Program-made: the position numbers and the translations under genes
Shown here: piece after piece, positions 17,661 to 25,121 of the stretch
How the letters are laid out: the number at the start of each line of letters is the position of its first letter
Position numbering within the stretch: the first letter of the stretch is position 1
Notes under the pieces: model-generated
Database searches by the model: none
Told to the model about the DNA's origin: nothing
Seen by the model: the letters and a program-made list of their open reading frames with translations, nothing else
NCBI GenBank assembly: GCA_963833375.1
Contig: CAWHXR010000004.1
Span: forward strand, 124,001-188,000
Direction: 5' to 3'
Source: DASUPK01 sp963833375
GTDB lineage: Bacteria; Actinomycetota; Thermoleophilia; Solirubrobacterales; 70-9
Length of the DNA stretch: 64,000 nt

Positions 17661-18406
17661 GGGGCGCGCTGGCAGCGGGGCTCGCGCTGGCGGCGATCGC
17701 GGCGGGAATGACGGGGCAGGCGGCGGCCGGCCCATCGGCGGGGCAGTCGACCGAGCGGGTCGTGATCGGCCGGTCCGTGGAGAAGCGGGCGATCACCGCG
17801 GTCCAGATCGGAGACGCCGCGGGCGACCGGGTCGCGCTGGTGGTGGGGGTGATCCACGGGGACGAGCGCGCGGGCTTGCGCATCCTCGACGCGCTCAGGG
17901 AGCGGGCGTCCGAGGAGGCGGCCGCGCTGCGTGGGACACAACTCTGGGTGATCGGAACGGTTAACCCAGACGGGTTGAGGACACACACGCGCAAGAACGC
18001 GCATGGGGTGGACCTCAATCGAAACTTCCCTTATCGATGGCAAGGCGACGTCGCCCCTTCCAACGGCTCCTACCCGGGTCCCGGACCGGCCTCCGAGCCG
18101 GAGACGAGGGCCGTGATGGCCTTCGCCCACCGGATCCAGCCGGATCTGTCGATCTGGTACCACCAGCCCTGGGGAGCGGTGCTCGCCTGCCGCGGCAGGC
18201 CGCCGATCGCGGCCGAATACGCCAAGCTGGTCGGCATGCGCACGAGCTGCAGGGGCAAGGGGCTGCACGGGACCGCGATCACCTGGGAGATGCACGCCTT
18301 CCCGGGCAGCGCCGCCTTCGTGGTCGAGATGCCGCGGGGCAGGATCAGCGCGGGCTCGGCCGATCGCCAGGCTCGTGGGGCTCTGGCCGTCGTGGAGGGG
18401 CGCTGA
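17657..18406 (+). CDS. secreted M14-family zinc carboxypeptidase/murein peptidase
   Basis: 249-residue M14 metallopeptidase with an Ala-rich signal peptide (about residues 1-24). Zinc ligands and catalytic residues are visible: HGDE as the HxxE motif, the substrate-binding NPDG...NAHGVDLNRNFPY block, and a late Glu in FVVEMP. This architecture fits MpaA-like enzymes that trim peptidoglycan peptides. GTG 17657 overlaps the scpB stop. The neighbouring amidase gene also encodes a secreted cell-wall enzyme, suggesting a small wall-remodelling pair inserted between scpB and rluB. Confidence 0.85.
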   Translation: MRGALAAGLALAAIAAGMTGQAAAGPSAGQSTERVVIGRSVEKRAITAVQIGDAAGDRVALVVGVIHGDERAGLRILDALRERASEEAAALRGTQLWVIGTVNPDGLRTHTRKNAHGVDLNRNFPYRWQGDVAPSNGSYPGPGPASEPETRAVMAFAHRIQPDLSIWYHQPWGAVLACRGRPPIAAEYAKLVGMRTSCRGKGLHGTAITWEMHAFPGSAAFVVEMPRGRISAGSADRQARGALAVVEGR

Positions 18407-18407
18407 G

Positions 18408-19085
18408 ATGAGCCGCCTGCTGATCGCCTTCGTTGCGATCGCCGCCGTCCTGGGCGCGGGCTCAGGCGCGGGGGCAGCAGCGCCACCGGCGGCTTCCAGG
18501 GCCGCCGTGACGAAGCCGCCGATCCACAAGATGCTGATCCCGTACCCCAAGAAGCGCAAGCGGGAGATGGCCGGCTACTCGAAGCGCCACTACGGCCAGT
18601 TCAAGTGGCGCCTCAACAACCCGAAGGTGATCGTCATCCACTACGCCGAGGCGGGGAGCATCAGCTCGATCTTCAACACCTTCGCGTCGGACCGACCGGA
18701 CGTCGAGTTCCACGAGCTGCCCAACGTCTGCTCGCACTTCGCCGTGGCGGCCTCCGGCGCGGCCTACAAGTTCGTCCCGCCGACGATCCGCTGCCGACAC
18801 ACGGTGGGGCTCAACTGGACGGCGATTGGCGTCGAGCACGTCGGCTTCTCCGATCAGGACATCCTCGGCCGCCCGGCGCAGCTCAACGGCTCGCTGCAGC
18901 TCGTCCAATGGCTCCGCTGCCGCTTCGGCATCTCCGTCAACAACGTGATCGGCCACAACGAGAGCCTCTCCTCGCCGTTCTACAAGGAGCTCGATCCGCG
19001 GTTCCAGGGCCAGACCCACGGCGACTGGACCCACGCGGACATGCAGACCTACCGCTCCGATCTCACCAAGCTCGGCAGCTGCTGA
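18408..19085 (+). CDS. secreted N-acetylmuramoyl-L-alanine amidase (amidase_2/PGRP-like)
   Basis: 225-residue protein with a signal peptide (about residues 1-24), then a basic linker and an amidase_2 (T7 lysozyme/PGRP) domain. Likely zinc ligands are the His of VIVIHYAEAG, the His of VIGHNE and a residue of QTHGDWTHADM; CSHFAVAASGAAYKFVPP is the usual central strand. It would cleave the bond between muramic acid and L-alanine in peptidoglycan outside the membrane. It starts one base after the M14 peptidase stop. Confidence 0.85.
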   Translation: MSRLLIAFVAIAAVLGAGSGAGAAAPPAASRAAVTKPPIHKMLIPYPKKRKREMAGYSKRHYGQFKWRLNNPKVIVIHYAEAGSISSIFNTFASDRPDVEFHELPNVCSHFAVAASGAAYKFVPPTIRCRHTVGLNWTAIGVEHVGFSDQDILGRPAQLNGSLQLVQWLRCRFGISVNNVIGHNESLSSPFYKELDPRFQGQTHGDWTHADMQTYRSDLTKLGSC

Positions 19086-19103
19086 GCGCCGGCAGCGCCG
19101 CGC

Positions 19104-19126
19104 AACACGCGATCGCTTGTTTTTTT
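19104..19126 (+). terminator. candidate terminator after the amidase gene
   Basis: A weak stem formed by ACACGCG and CGCTTGT is followed by a run of seven Ts within 40 nt of the stop. Confidence 0.4.
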
Positions 19127-19130
19127 GTCG

Positions 19131-19153
19131 GGCGGCGGTGAGACACTGCCGCC
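19131..19153. repeat. leader hairpin upstream of the membrane-protein gene
   Basis: GGCGGCGGTG pairs with CACTGCCGCC around AGA (ten base pairs with one G-T wobble). Confidence 0.4.
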
Positions 19154-19196
19154 GCTCCGCCGACCGGCGGCTCAGAGATAGGGGTAAGGAGAGAGC

Positions 19197-19832
19197 ATGG
19201 GAAAGATCAGCAAGTGGTTCCCGCCTTTCACGGGCGTCATCTTCGTGGCGCTGGTCATCGTGATCACGATCCTGATCGGCCAAGGTCAGGACGCGACCGA
19301 CAAGACGGCTCAGGAGATCGCCAATCACTACAACGACAACAGCACGAAAGAGACCGTCGGATCGATCCTGATCATGTTCGCCGCGGTCTTCATCCTTTAC
19401 TTCGGTGCCTGGCTGCGCCGATTGTTGAGGGACGCCGAGGGGCCGGACGGGATCCTGTCGGCGGTCGTGTTCGGTGCGGCGGTCGTGTTCTCGGCCGGCG
19501 CCGCTGTCGCGGGATCGATCCACCTGTCTCTCGCCGACCTGGCCGACAACATCAACCCGGTCGCCTTGCAGGCGATCAACGGGATCGACTTCGACATGTT
19601 CTTCTTCTTCCCGGTCGGTATGGGGACCTTGATACTCGCGACCGGGATCTCGTCGGTGCGCCACGGCGCCCTGCCGAGGTGGCTGGCCTGGGTAAGTGTG
19701 GTCGCCGGGGTTCTCTTCTTCACGCCGGTGTTCTGGATCCTCTTCATCATCGGGCCGCTCTGGTTCCTGATCGTGAGCATCTATGGGATCCGGCTCGCTG
19801 TGAGAGAAGCGCCCGCTGCGGCGACGGCCTAG
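19197..19832 (+). CDS. hypothetical multi-pass membrane protein
   Basis: 211 residues with five or six hydrophobic segments (around residues 9-27, 54-73, 84-104, 130-150, 156-175 and 178-198). No family is recognised with confidence. A periplasmic loop after the first helix is rich in Asp, Asn and Thr. ATG 19197 has a good Shine-Dalgarno (AAGGAGAG) about 6 nt upstream, so it probably has its own leader after a candidate terminator. A strong hairpin follows its stop. Confidence 0.75.
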   Translation: MGKISKWFPPFTGVIFVALVIVITILIGQGQDATDKTAQEIANHYNDNSTKETVGSILIMFAAVFILYFGAWLRRLLRDAEGPDGILSAVVFGAAVVFSAGAAVAGSIHLSLADLADNINPVALQAINGIDFDMFFFFPVGMGTLILATGISSVRHGALPRWLAWVSVVAGVLFFTPVFWILFIIGPLWFLIVSIYGIRLAVREAPAAATA

Positions 19833-19838
19833 CGGGCG

Positions 19839-19871
19839 GCGGAGGAGCGGCCCGGCGGGTCGCTCCTCCGC
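19839..19871 (+). terminator. hairpin after the membrane-protein gene
   Basis: GCGGAGGAGCG and CGCTCCTCCGC form eleven perfect base pairs around an 11-nt loop, seven bases after the stop. The downstream bases are only weakly T-rich. Confidence 0.45.
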
Positions 19872-19892
19872 TCCCTCGGCTTCAATCTCGGC

Positions 19893-20588
19893 GTGAGGCT
19901 CGCCAAGTACCTCGCCCATGCCGGCGTCGCTTCGCGACGCGCGGCCGAGGAGCTGATCGCCGCCGGCAAGGTCCAGGTCGGCGGTGAGGTGGTGGTGGAC
20001 CCGGCCCGCGACATCACCGAGGGAATGGCCGTATCGGTGGGTGGCCGGTCGGTCGAGCCCGAGCCGCGCGAGGTCTGGGCCCTCAACAAGCCCGCCGGCG
20101 TCGTCTCGACCGCCCGGGAGCCGGGGAGGCGGCGCGCCATCACGGAGCTGGTCGATTCCGACCGCCGCCTGTATCCGGTCGGCCGGCTGGACGCCGACTC
20201 GACCGGGCTGATCCTGCTGACCAACGACGGCGAGCTTGCGAACCGCCTCACCCACCCGCGCTATGACGTCCCGAAGACCTACCTGGTCCGCCTGGCGCGC
20301 CCGCCGTCCGACCGCGACCTCGATCGGCTGCGCGACGGGGTGCGTCTTGACGACGGCCCGACCGCTCCCGCGGAGGTGGGGCGTCGCGGGGTGCGCGAGA
20401 TCGAGATCACGATCCGCGAGGGCCGCAAGCGCCAGGTGCGCCGCATGGCCGAGGCGATCGGCAACGAGGTCGAGTCCCTGACCCGAATCAGGATCGGCTC
20501 GCTCGAGCTGGGCGGACTCGGCCGGGGCGAGGCCCGCAGGCTCGCGGAGGGCGAGATCGCCGCGCTCTGGGAAGATTCCGCGCGATGA
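19893..20588 (+). CDS. rluB: 23S/16S rRNA pseudouridine synthase (RluB/RsuA family)
   Basis: 231 residues: an N-terminal S4 RNA-binding domain (MRLAKYLAHAGVASRRAAEE, residues 1-60) and a RsuA/RluB catalytic domain with Asp in GRLDADSTGLILLTNDG. KTYLVRLARPPSDRDLDRLR and EGRKRQVRRM are typical. It isomerises uridine in rRNA. Placement after scpAB matches the widespread scpA-scpB-rluB arrangement. GTG 19893 fits the family start. The stop overlaps aroH by four bases. Confidence 0.93.
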   Translation: MRLAKYLAHAGVASRRAAEELIAAGKVQVGGEVVVDPARDITEGMAVSVGGRSVEPEPREVWALNKPAGVVSTAREPGRRRAITELVDSDRRLYPVGRLDADSTGLILLTNDGELANRLTHPRYDVPKTYLVRLARPPSDRDLDRLRDGVRLDDGPTAPAEVGRRGVREIEITIREGRKRQVRRMAEAIGNEVESLTRIRIGSLELGGLGRGEARRLAEGEIAALWEDSAR

Positions 20589-20962
20589 GCGAGGACCTGC
20601 GACTGTGGGCGGTGCGCGGCGCCACCAAGTCCCGCAGCAACAACCCCGAGACGATCGTCGAGGCGACCGAGGAGCTGATGCGCGAGCTGATGGCGCGCAA
20701 CGACCTCTCGGTCGACCGGATGGTGAGCTGCATCTTCACCTCGACCCATGACCTGAACGCGGAATTCCCGGCAGTGGCTGCGCGCAAGCTGGGCCTGGAC
20801 ACGGTCCCCCTCCTCTGCGCACAGGAGATCGACGTGCCCGGAGCGATGCCCTCGGTGGTCCGCGCCCTGGTGCACTACTACGCGCCCGCGGACCACACGC
20901 CCGCGCACGCCTACATCGGCGAGGCCCAGGAGCTCCGCTCCGACCTGAAGGCCGCGCAGTAG
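20585..20962 (+). CDS. aroH: chorismate mutase, AroH class
   Basis: 125-residue monofunctional chorismate mutase of the trimeric AroH (B. subtilis) type, converting chorismate to prephenate. Diagnostic parts are RLWAVRGATKS with the active-site Arg, PETIVEATEELM, FTSTHDLNAEFPAVAARKLG and the C-terminal HAYIGEAQELRSDL. ATG 20585 overlaps the rluB stop. It opens the aromatic block that also contains aroG, tyrA and aroA. Confidence 0.92.
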   Translation: MSEDLRLWAVRGATKSRSNNPETIVEATEELMRELMARNDLSVDRMVSCIFTSTHDLNAEFPAVAARKLGLDTVPLLCAQEIDVPGAMPSVVRALVHYYAPADHTPAHAYIGEAQELRSDLKAAQ

Positions 20963-20965
20963 GGC

Positions 20966-21478
20966 GTGCTCCGCGTCCGGGAGGCCACGCCCGACGACAC
21001 CGAGGCGATCGTCGCTGTGACGGTGGCGGGCTGGCGGGCGGGCTATCGGGACATCGTCCCGGCCCAGCGCCTGGCCGAGCTGCCGATCGACCGCTGGAGG
21101 CACGAGGTCGGTGTCGGCCTGCGGCGGCCGATCGACGACGCCTTCACTTACGTCGCCGAGATCGACGGGGGCTTCGCCGGCTACTGCTACGTTGCGGCGC
21201 CATCGCAGGATGCCGACCTGGGGCCCGAGGTCGCCGAGCTGGGTGCGCTCTATGTCGATCCCGGTCACTGGCGGCAGGGCGCTGGCGAGGCGCTGGTCCA
21301 GGCTGCCATGGAGCGGCTCTCGGGTCTCCCGTACGCGGCGGTGGTCCTCTGGACCTTCCGGGAGAACTCCCCCGCGATCGCCCTGTACGAGCGGTACGGC
21401 TGGCGCCCCGACGGCGCGGAGAAGATCCACGCGAGGTCCGGTGTCCCGGCGATCAGGTTCAGGCGCCCGTCACAATAG
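20966..21478 (+). CDS. GNAT-family N-acetyltransferase
   Basis: 170-residue GNAT acetyltransferase; substrate unknown. The fold is visible as LRVREATPDDTEAIVAVTVA, then LGALYVDPGHWRQGAGEALV carrying the acetyl-CoA loop (a Q/RxxGxG/A variant, RQGAGEA), and ALYERYGWRPDGA at the end. GTG 20966 starts three bases after the aroH stop, so it is likely co-transcribed within the aromatic block; a role in that pathway is not evident. Confidence 0.85.
   Translation: MLRVREATPDDTEAIVAVTVAGWRAGYRDIVPAQRLAELPIDRWRHEVGVGLRRPIDDAFTYVAEIDGGFAGYCYVAAPSQDADLGPEVAELGALYVDPGHWRQGAGEALVQAAMERLSGLPYAAVVLWTFRENSPAIALYERYGWRPDGAEKIHARSGVPAIRFRRPSQ
21471..21476 (+). promoter_or_regulatory. -10-like element, leaderless aminotransferase gene
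   Basis: CACAAT eight bases before ATG 21485, overlapping the end of the GNAT gene. Confidence 0.35.
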
Positions 21479-21484
21479 GCCGCA

Positions 21485-22576
21485 ATGACAGTGACCTTTG
21501 CCGACAAGCTGTCGCGGATCCCGCACTACGAGCCAGGGACCTCGCTGGACGACGCCAAGGCGCGCGCCGAAACCGCCGACGCGGTCAAGCTCGCCTCGAA
21601 CGAGTCTCCCTTCCCGCCGCACCCGGCGGTGGTCGACGTGATCGCCCGCGCCGCAGCCGACGTCAACCGGTATCCCGATCCCGAGGCCCGCGCCCTGCGC
21701 GGCGGGATCGCGGACCGCTGCGACACCGATCCGGCGCGGATCGCCGTGTCGAACGGGTCGTGCGAGATCCTGCTCGCGGCCGCGCTGGCCCTGTGCGAGC
21801 CCGGCGACGAGATTCTCTACGCCTGGCCCTCCTTCTCCATCTACCCGCACCTGCCGGCCCTGTCCGGCGCGCGGGAGATCCGCGTGCCGCTGGCCGAGGG
21901 ATACGTCCACGACCTCGACGCGATGCTCGAGGAGGTGACGGTGGCGACGCAGCTGCTGATCGTCAACAACCCCAACAATCCGACCGGGACCTACCTGCCG
22001 GCGGAGCGGATCGGCGGCTTCCTGGAGAGCGTCCCCGACCGGGTCACCGTGATCATCGACGAGGCCTACATCGAGTACCAGGCCGTCGACGACCCCGACG
22101 CGACTCTCGACCTGCTCCCGGAGCATCACAACCTCGTCCTCCTGAGAACGTTCAGCAAGTGCTACGGACTCGCCGGCCTGCGGGTCGGATACGCGCTCGG
22201 CTCGCCTCAGTTTCGCGCCGCTGTTGACGCCGTCCGCCAGCCCTTCAGCGTCAACACGATCGCCCAGGCCGCCGCCGCCGAGGCGATCCGCCATCAGGAT
22301 GACGTCGCCGACCGAGTCGAGAAGAACGTCGTCGAGCGAGCCTTCGTCGAGCAGGGCCTGAACGAGATGGGCTTCACCACGGCGGACTCGCAGGCGAACT
22401 TCTCCTGGCTCGAGCTCGGCGACCTGGACGAGGCCGAGGTGGTCGAATCGCTCGCCAAGGCCGGCGTCGCGGTCAGGCCGGGCACCGCGCTCGGCGGGCC
22501 CGGCTGCCTGCGGGTGTCCTACGGGACGCGCGCGGAGAACGAGCGCTTCCTCAGAGCACTTGGCGAGCTGGCCTGA
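21485..22576 (+). CDS. hisC: histidinol-phosphate/aromatic aminotransferase
   Basis: 363-residue class I/II PLP aminotransferase of the HisC subfamily. The Schiff-base lysine is Lys225 in RTFSKCYGLAGLRVGYALG; VKLASNESPFPPHP and NNPNNPTGTYLP are HisC-type motifs. HisC-like enzymes often transaminate phenylpyruvate and 4-hydroxyphenylpyruvate as well as imidazole-acetol phosphate. The position between aroH and aroG/tyrA/aroA, with no other his gene here, suggests an aromatic role (inference). It has its own CACAAT-type -10 just upstream. Confidence 0.88.
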   Translation: MTVTFADKLSRIPHYEPGTSLDDAKARAETADAVKLASNESPFPPHPAVVDVIARAAADVNRYPDPEARALRGGIADRCDTDPARIAVSNGSCEILLAAALALCEPGDEILYAWPSFSIYPHLPALSGAREIRVPLAEGYVHDLDAMLEEVTVATQLLIVNNPNNPTGTYLPAERIGGFLESVPDRVTVIIDEAYIEYQAVDDPDATLDLLPEHHNLVLLRTFSKCYGLAGLRVGYALGSPQFRAAVDAVRQPFSVNTIAQAAAAEAIRHQDDVADRVEKNVVERAFVEQGLNEMGFTTADSQANFSWLELGDLDEAEVVESLAKAGVAVRPGTALGGPGCLRVSYGTRAENERFLRALGELA

Positions 22577-22764
22577 GCTTCCTCAGGCGCCGACGGCGGC
22601 AAGCAGCTCTTCGATCGCGTCGGCCGCGGCCGTGGCCCCTCCGGATGCGCGGCACCCCCCAGACCGGCATGGAAGCTTTCACGGGTTCGGACGCCCAGTG
22701 ACAATCAAAGAGGCGTCTGCTTCAATGTTCACGGATGCAGCACGGCACGCACACCGCCTCTCCC

Positions 22765-22785
22765 TCGAGCCGCTACGCGGCTCGA
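22765..22785. terminator. hairpin in the aroG leader region
   Basis: TCGAGCCGC and GCGGCTCGA form nine perfect base pairs around TAC. A moderately T-rich stretch follows at 22792-22807. Possible terminator or attenuator. Confidence 0.4.
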
Positions 22786-22832
22786 ACGCGTGCCTATTTC
22801 TACTTTTGGCGATTTAGCTAGGCGTCCGGCCC

Positions 22833-22849
22833 GCGGCTGCCTCAGCCGC
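22833..22849. repeat. second hairpin in the aroG leader region
   Basis: GCGGCTG and CAGCCGC form seven perfect base pairs around CCT, about 100 nt before the aroG start. Confidence 0.35.
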
Positions 22850-22945
22850 TGACGCAGAAGCCTCACCAGCCGGGCGCCGCCTCCCACGGTCCCCTTGCCG
22901 TGATTCAAGGACCATCGCCGACCAGTAGAAAGAAGGGGCGCACGA

Positions 22946-24040
22946 ATGAATTTCGAGATGAAGGAGCTTCCCAGACAGCACTCCGATCGCGTTCGAGACC
23001 AGCGGATCGAGCGCGTCGTCGAGCTGGTCTCCCCGGCGGAGATCCTGGAGGACCTGGCGCTCGGCCCCGAGCGAGAGGACGCCGTGCTCAGCCATCGCGC
23101 CGAGGTGGAGTCCGTCCTCGACCGGAAGGACGACCGCCTGCTCGTCGTGGTCGGGCCCTGCAGCGTGCACGACCCCGAGGCGGCGATGGACTACGCCAAG
23201 CGGCTCAGCGCGACGGCCCAGGAGCTGCGCGACGACCTCTGCGTCGCGATGCGCGTCTACTTCGAGAAGCCGCGCACGACGACCGGCTGGAAGGGTCTGA
23301 TCAACGATCCGCACCTGGACGGCTCGCGTGACGTCAACTTCGGCCTGCACACGGCCAGGCGGCTGCTGCTCGAGGTCACGGACCTCGGCCTCGCGATCGG
23401 CTGCGAGTTCCTCGACCCGATCACCCCGCAGTACATCTCGGACGTGGTCGCCTGGGGCGCGATCGGCGCCCGCACGACCGAGAGCCAGATCCATCGCCAG
23501 CTCGCGTCCGGGCTCTCGATGCCCGTCGGCTTCAAGAACGGCACCGCCGGCAGCATCAAGCTGGCCGTCGACGCGGTCCGGGCCGCCGCGGGGCCGCACG
23601 CCTTCGCCGGCGTGGACGTCAGTGGGACCCCGGCGATCCTCTACACGGAGGGCAACCCCGACTGCCACGTGATCCTGCGCGGCGGGAAGGGCGCGCCGAA
23701 CTACGACGCCGAGAGCGTCGCCGGCGCGCTGGAGCGGCTGCGCGACGCCGGACTCCCGGAGCGGATCGTGATCGACGCCTCCCACGACAACAGTGGCAAG
23801 GACCACGAACGGCAGCCGCAGGTCATCAGCGAGATTGCCGATCAGGTCGCCGCCGGCAACGGGGCGATCGTCGGCGTGATGATGGAGTCGTTCCTGGTCG
23901 CCGGGCGCCAGGACCTCACCTCGGACGCACCGCTGATCTACGGCCAGTCGATCACCGACGCCTGCATCGACTGGGACACCACCGTGCTGACTCTCGACAG
24001 GCTGGCCTCGGCGGTGCGAAAGCGGCGCGAAGCCGCTTGA
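22946..24040 (+). CDS. aroG: 3-deoxy-7-phosphoheptulonate synthase, class I (DAHP synthase)
   Basis: 364-residue AroG-type class I DAHP synthase, joining phosphoenolpyruvate and erythrose-4-phosphate in the first shikimate step. VVVGPCSVHDPEAAMDYAKR, EKPRTTTGWKGLINDP, GFKNGTAGSIKLAVDAV and IDASHDNSGKDHERQ are conserved active-site regions. ATG 22946 has a purine-rich Shine-Dalgarno; an internal ATG at 22958 is possible. Feedback by Phe/Tyr/Trp is usual in this class but cannot be read here. It is followed after four bases by tyrA. Confidence 0.95.
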   Translation: MNFEMKELPRQHSDRVRDQRIERVVELVSPAEILEDLALGPEREDAVLSHRAEVESVLDRKDDRLLVVVGPCSVHDPEAAMDYAKRLSATAQELRDDLCVAMRVYFEKPRTTTGWKGLINDPHLDGSRDVNFGLHTARRLLLEVTDLGLAIGCEFLDPITPQYISDVVAWGAIGARTTESQIHRQLASGLSMPVGFKNGTAGSIKLAVDAVRAAAGPHAFAGVDVSGTPAILYTEGNPDCHVILRGGKGAPNYDAESVAGALERLRDAGLPERIVIDASHDNSGKDHERQPQVISEIADQVAAGNGAIVGVMMESFLVAGRQDLTSDAPLIYGQSITDACIDWDTTVLTLDRLASAVRKRREAA

Positions 24041-24044
24041 CCCG

Positions 24045-25121
24045 ATGAGGATCGCCGTCCTCGGCGTCGGTCTGATCGGTGGATCGATCGGGCTCGCCGC
24101 CCGCGCCAGACTCGATGCCGAGGTCACCGGGTTCGATCCCGACGGGGAGCTGCTCGTCCGGGCCGGGGAGCTCGGCGCGATCGACTCCGCTCATCAGAGC
24201 GCCGCCACGGCCGTGGAGGGGGCGGAGCTGGTCTTCTGCGCCGCGCCGGTGACGGCGCTCCCCGGCCTGGCGGCCGAGGCCCTCGACGCGGCCGCCGAAG
24301 ACTGCGCGGTGACCGATGTCGGCTCCGTGAAGCGCGACGTGATCGCCGCCCTCGGCTCCGACAGCCGCTTCATCGGCGGCCACCCCCTCGCCGGGGCCGA
24401 GACGTCCGGCGTGGAGAACGCGCACGCGGACCTCTTCGACGGCGCCCGCTGGTACCTCACGCCGACCGAGCGGACAGGGGGAATGCTCTACGACCGCGTG
24501 CAGCGAGCCATCTCCGAGTTGGGCGCAAGGCCCCAGGCGATCGAGGCGGAGACCCACGACCGCCTGATGGCGACGATCAGCCACCTGCCGCATGTGCTCG
24601 CCAACGTTCTGGTCAACCAGGCCGCGACGGCGCTCAGCGAGGAGGCAGAGCACCTCCCCGAGGTCGGCCCGAGCTTCCGCGACGCCACCCGGGTCGCCGG
24701 AGCCAACCCGGCGATCTGGGGGGACATCTTCGCCGGCAACCGGGAGGCCGTCGCCGCGGAGATCGACGGGGCGATCGCCCGGCTCAGCGAGGCGGCCGAG
24801 CTCCTCCGCACGGGCGAGCGAGCGGCCGTCGCCGCCTGGCACGAGGAGGCCGGGAAGCGGCGGCGCGAGCTGATCGAGACCGAGATCGCGGGCGGGCCGC
24901 TCCACGAGCTCCGCGTCAGGGTGCCGAACCGGCCCGGGATCGTCGCCGAGGTCGCGCTCGAGCTCGGCCGCGCGGGCGTCAACATCGAGGACATGGCCCT
25001 CTACCCGGCAGCCGATATGACCTCCGGGGCTATCTCGCTCTACATCGCGGGCGACGACGAGGCCGAGCGCGCCGAGCGCCTGGTGCGCGACCTCGGCCAC
25101 GACGTCTCGCGAGCGGAATGA
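24045..25121 (+). CDS. tyrA: prephenate dehydrogenase with C-terminal ACT domain
   Basis: 358 residues: an N-terminal NAD(P)-binding domain (RIAVLGVGLIGGSIGLAAR), the dehydrogenase core with the His of GGHPLAGAETSGVENA and the region around THDRLMATISHLPHVLAN, and a C-terminal ACT domain from about residue 290 (HELRVRVPNRPGIVAEVALE). It makes 4-hydroxyphenylpyruvate for tyrosine synthesis; the ACT domain suggests tyrosine feedback. It overlaps aroA by four bases. Confidence 0.94.
   Translation: MRIAVLGVGLIGGSIGLAARARLDAEVTGFDPDGELLVRAGELGAIDSAHQSAATAVEGAELVFCAAPVTALPGLAAEALDAAAEDCAVTDVGSVKRDVIAALGSDSRFIGGHPLAGAETSGVENAHADLFDGARWYLTPTERTGGMLYDRVQRAISELGARPQAIEAETHDRLMATISHLPHVLANVLVNQAATALSEEAEHLPEVGPSFRDATRVAGANPAIWGDIFAGNREAVAAEIDGAIARLSEAAELLRTGERAAVAAWHEEAGKRRRELIETEIAGGPLHELRVRVPNRPGIVAEVALELGRAGVNIEDMALYPAADMTSGAISLYIAGDDEAERAERLVRDLGHDVSRAE

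Larger units (their letters stand above)
22577..22945. other. 369-nt intergenic leader region upstream of aroG
   Basis: No convincing gene: a frame across the first part has poor codon structure and no domain. The region holds two perfect hairpins (22765-22785 and 22833-22849) and relatively AT-rich patches such as GTGCCTATTTCTACTTTTGG. It probably contains the hisC terminator and the aroG promoter/leader. I see no T-box, known riboswitch or aromatic-rich leader peptide. Confidence 0.5.

Noticed and set aside
22560..22817. 85-codon plus-strand frame after the aminotransferase gene
   Set aside because: No domain, start inside the previous gene, low-complexity composition and no ribosome-binding site.
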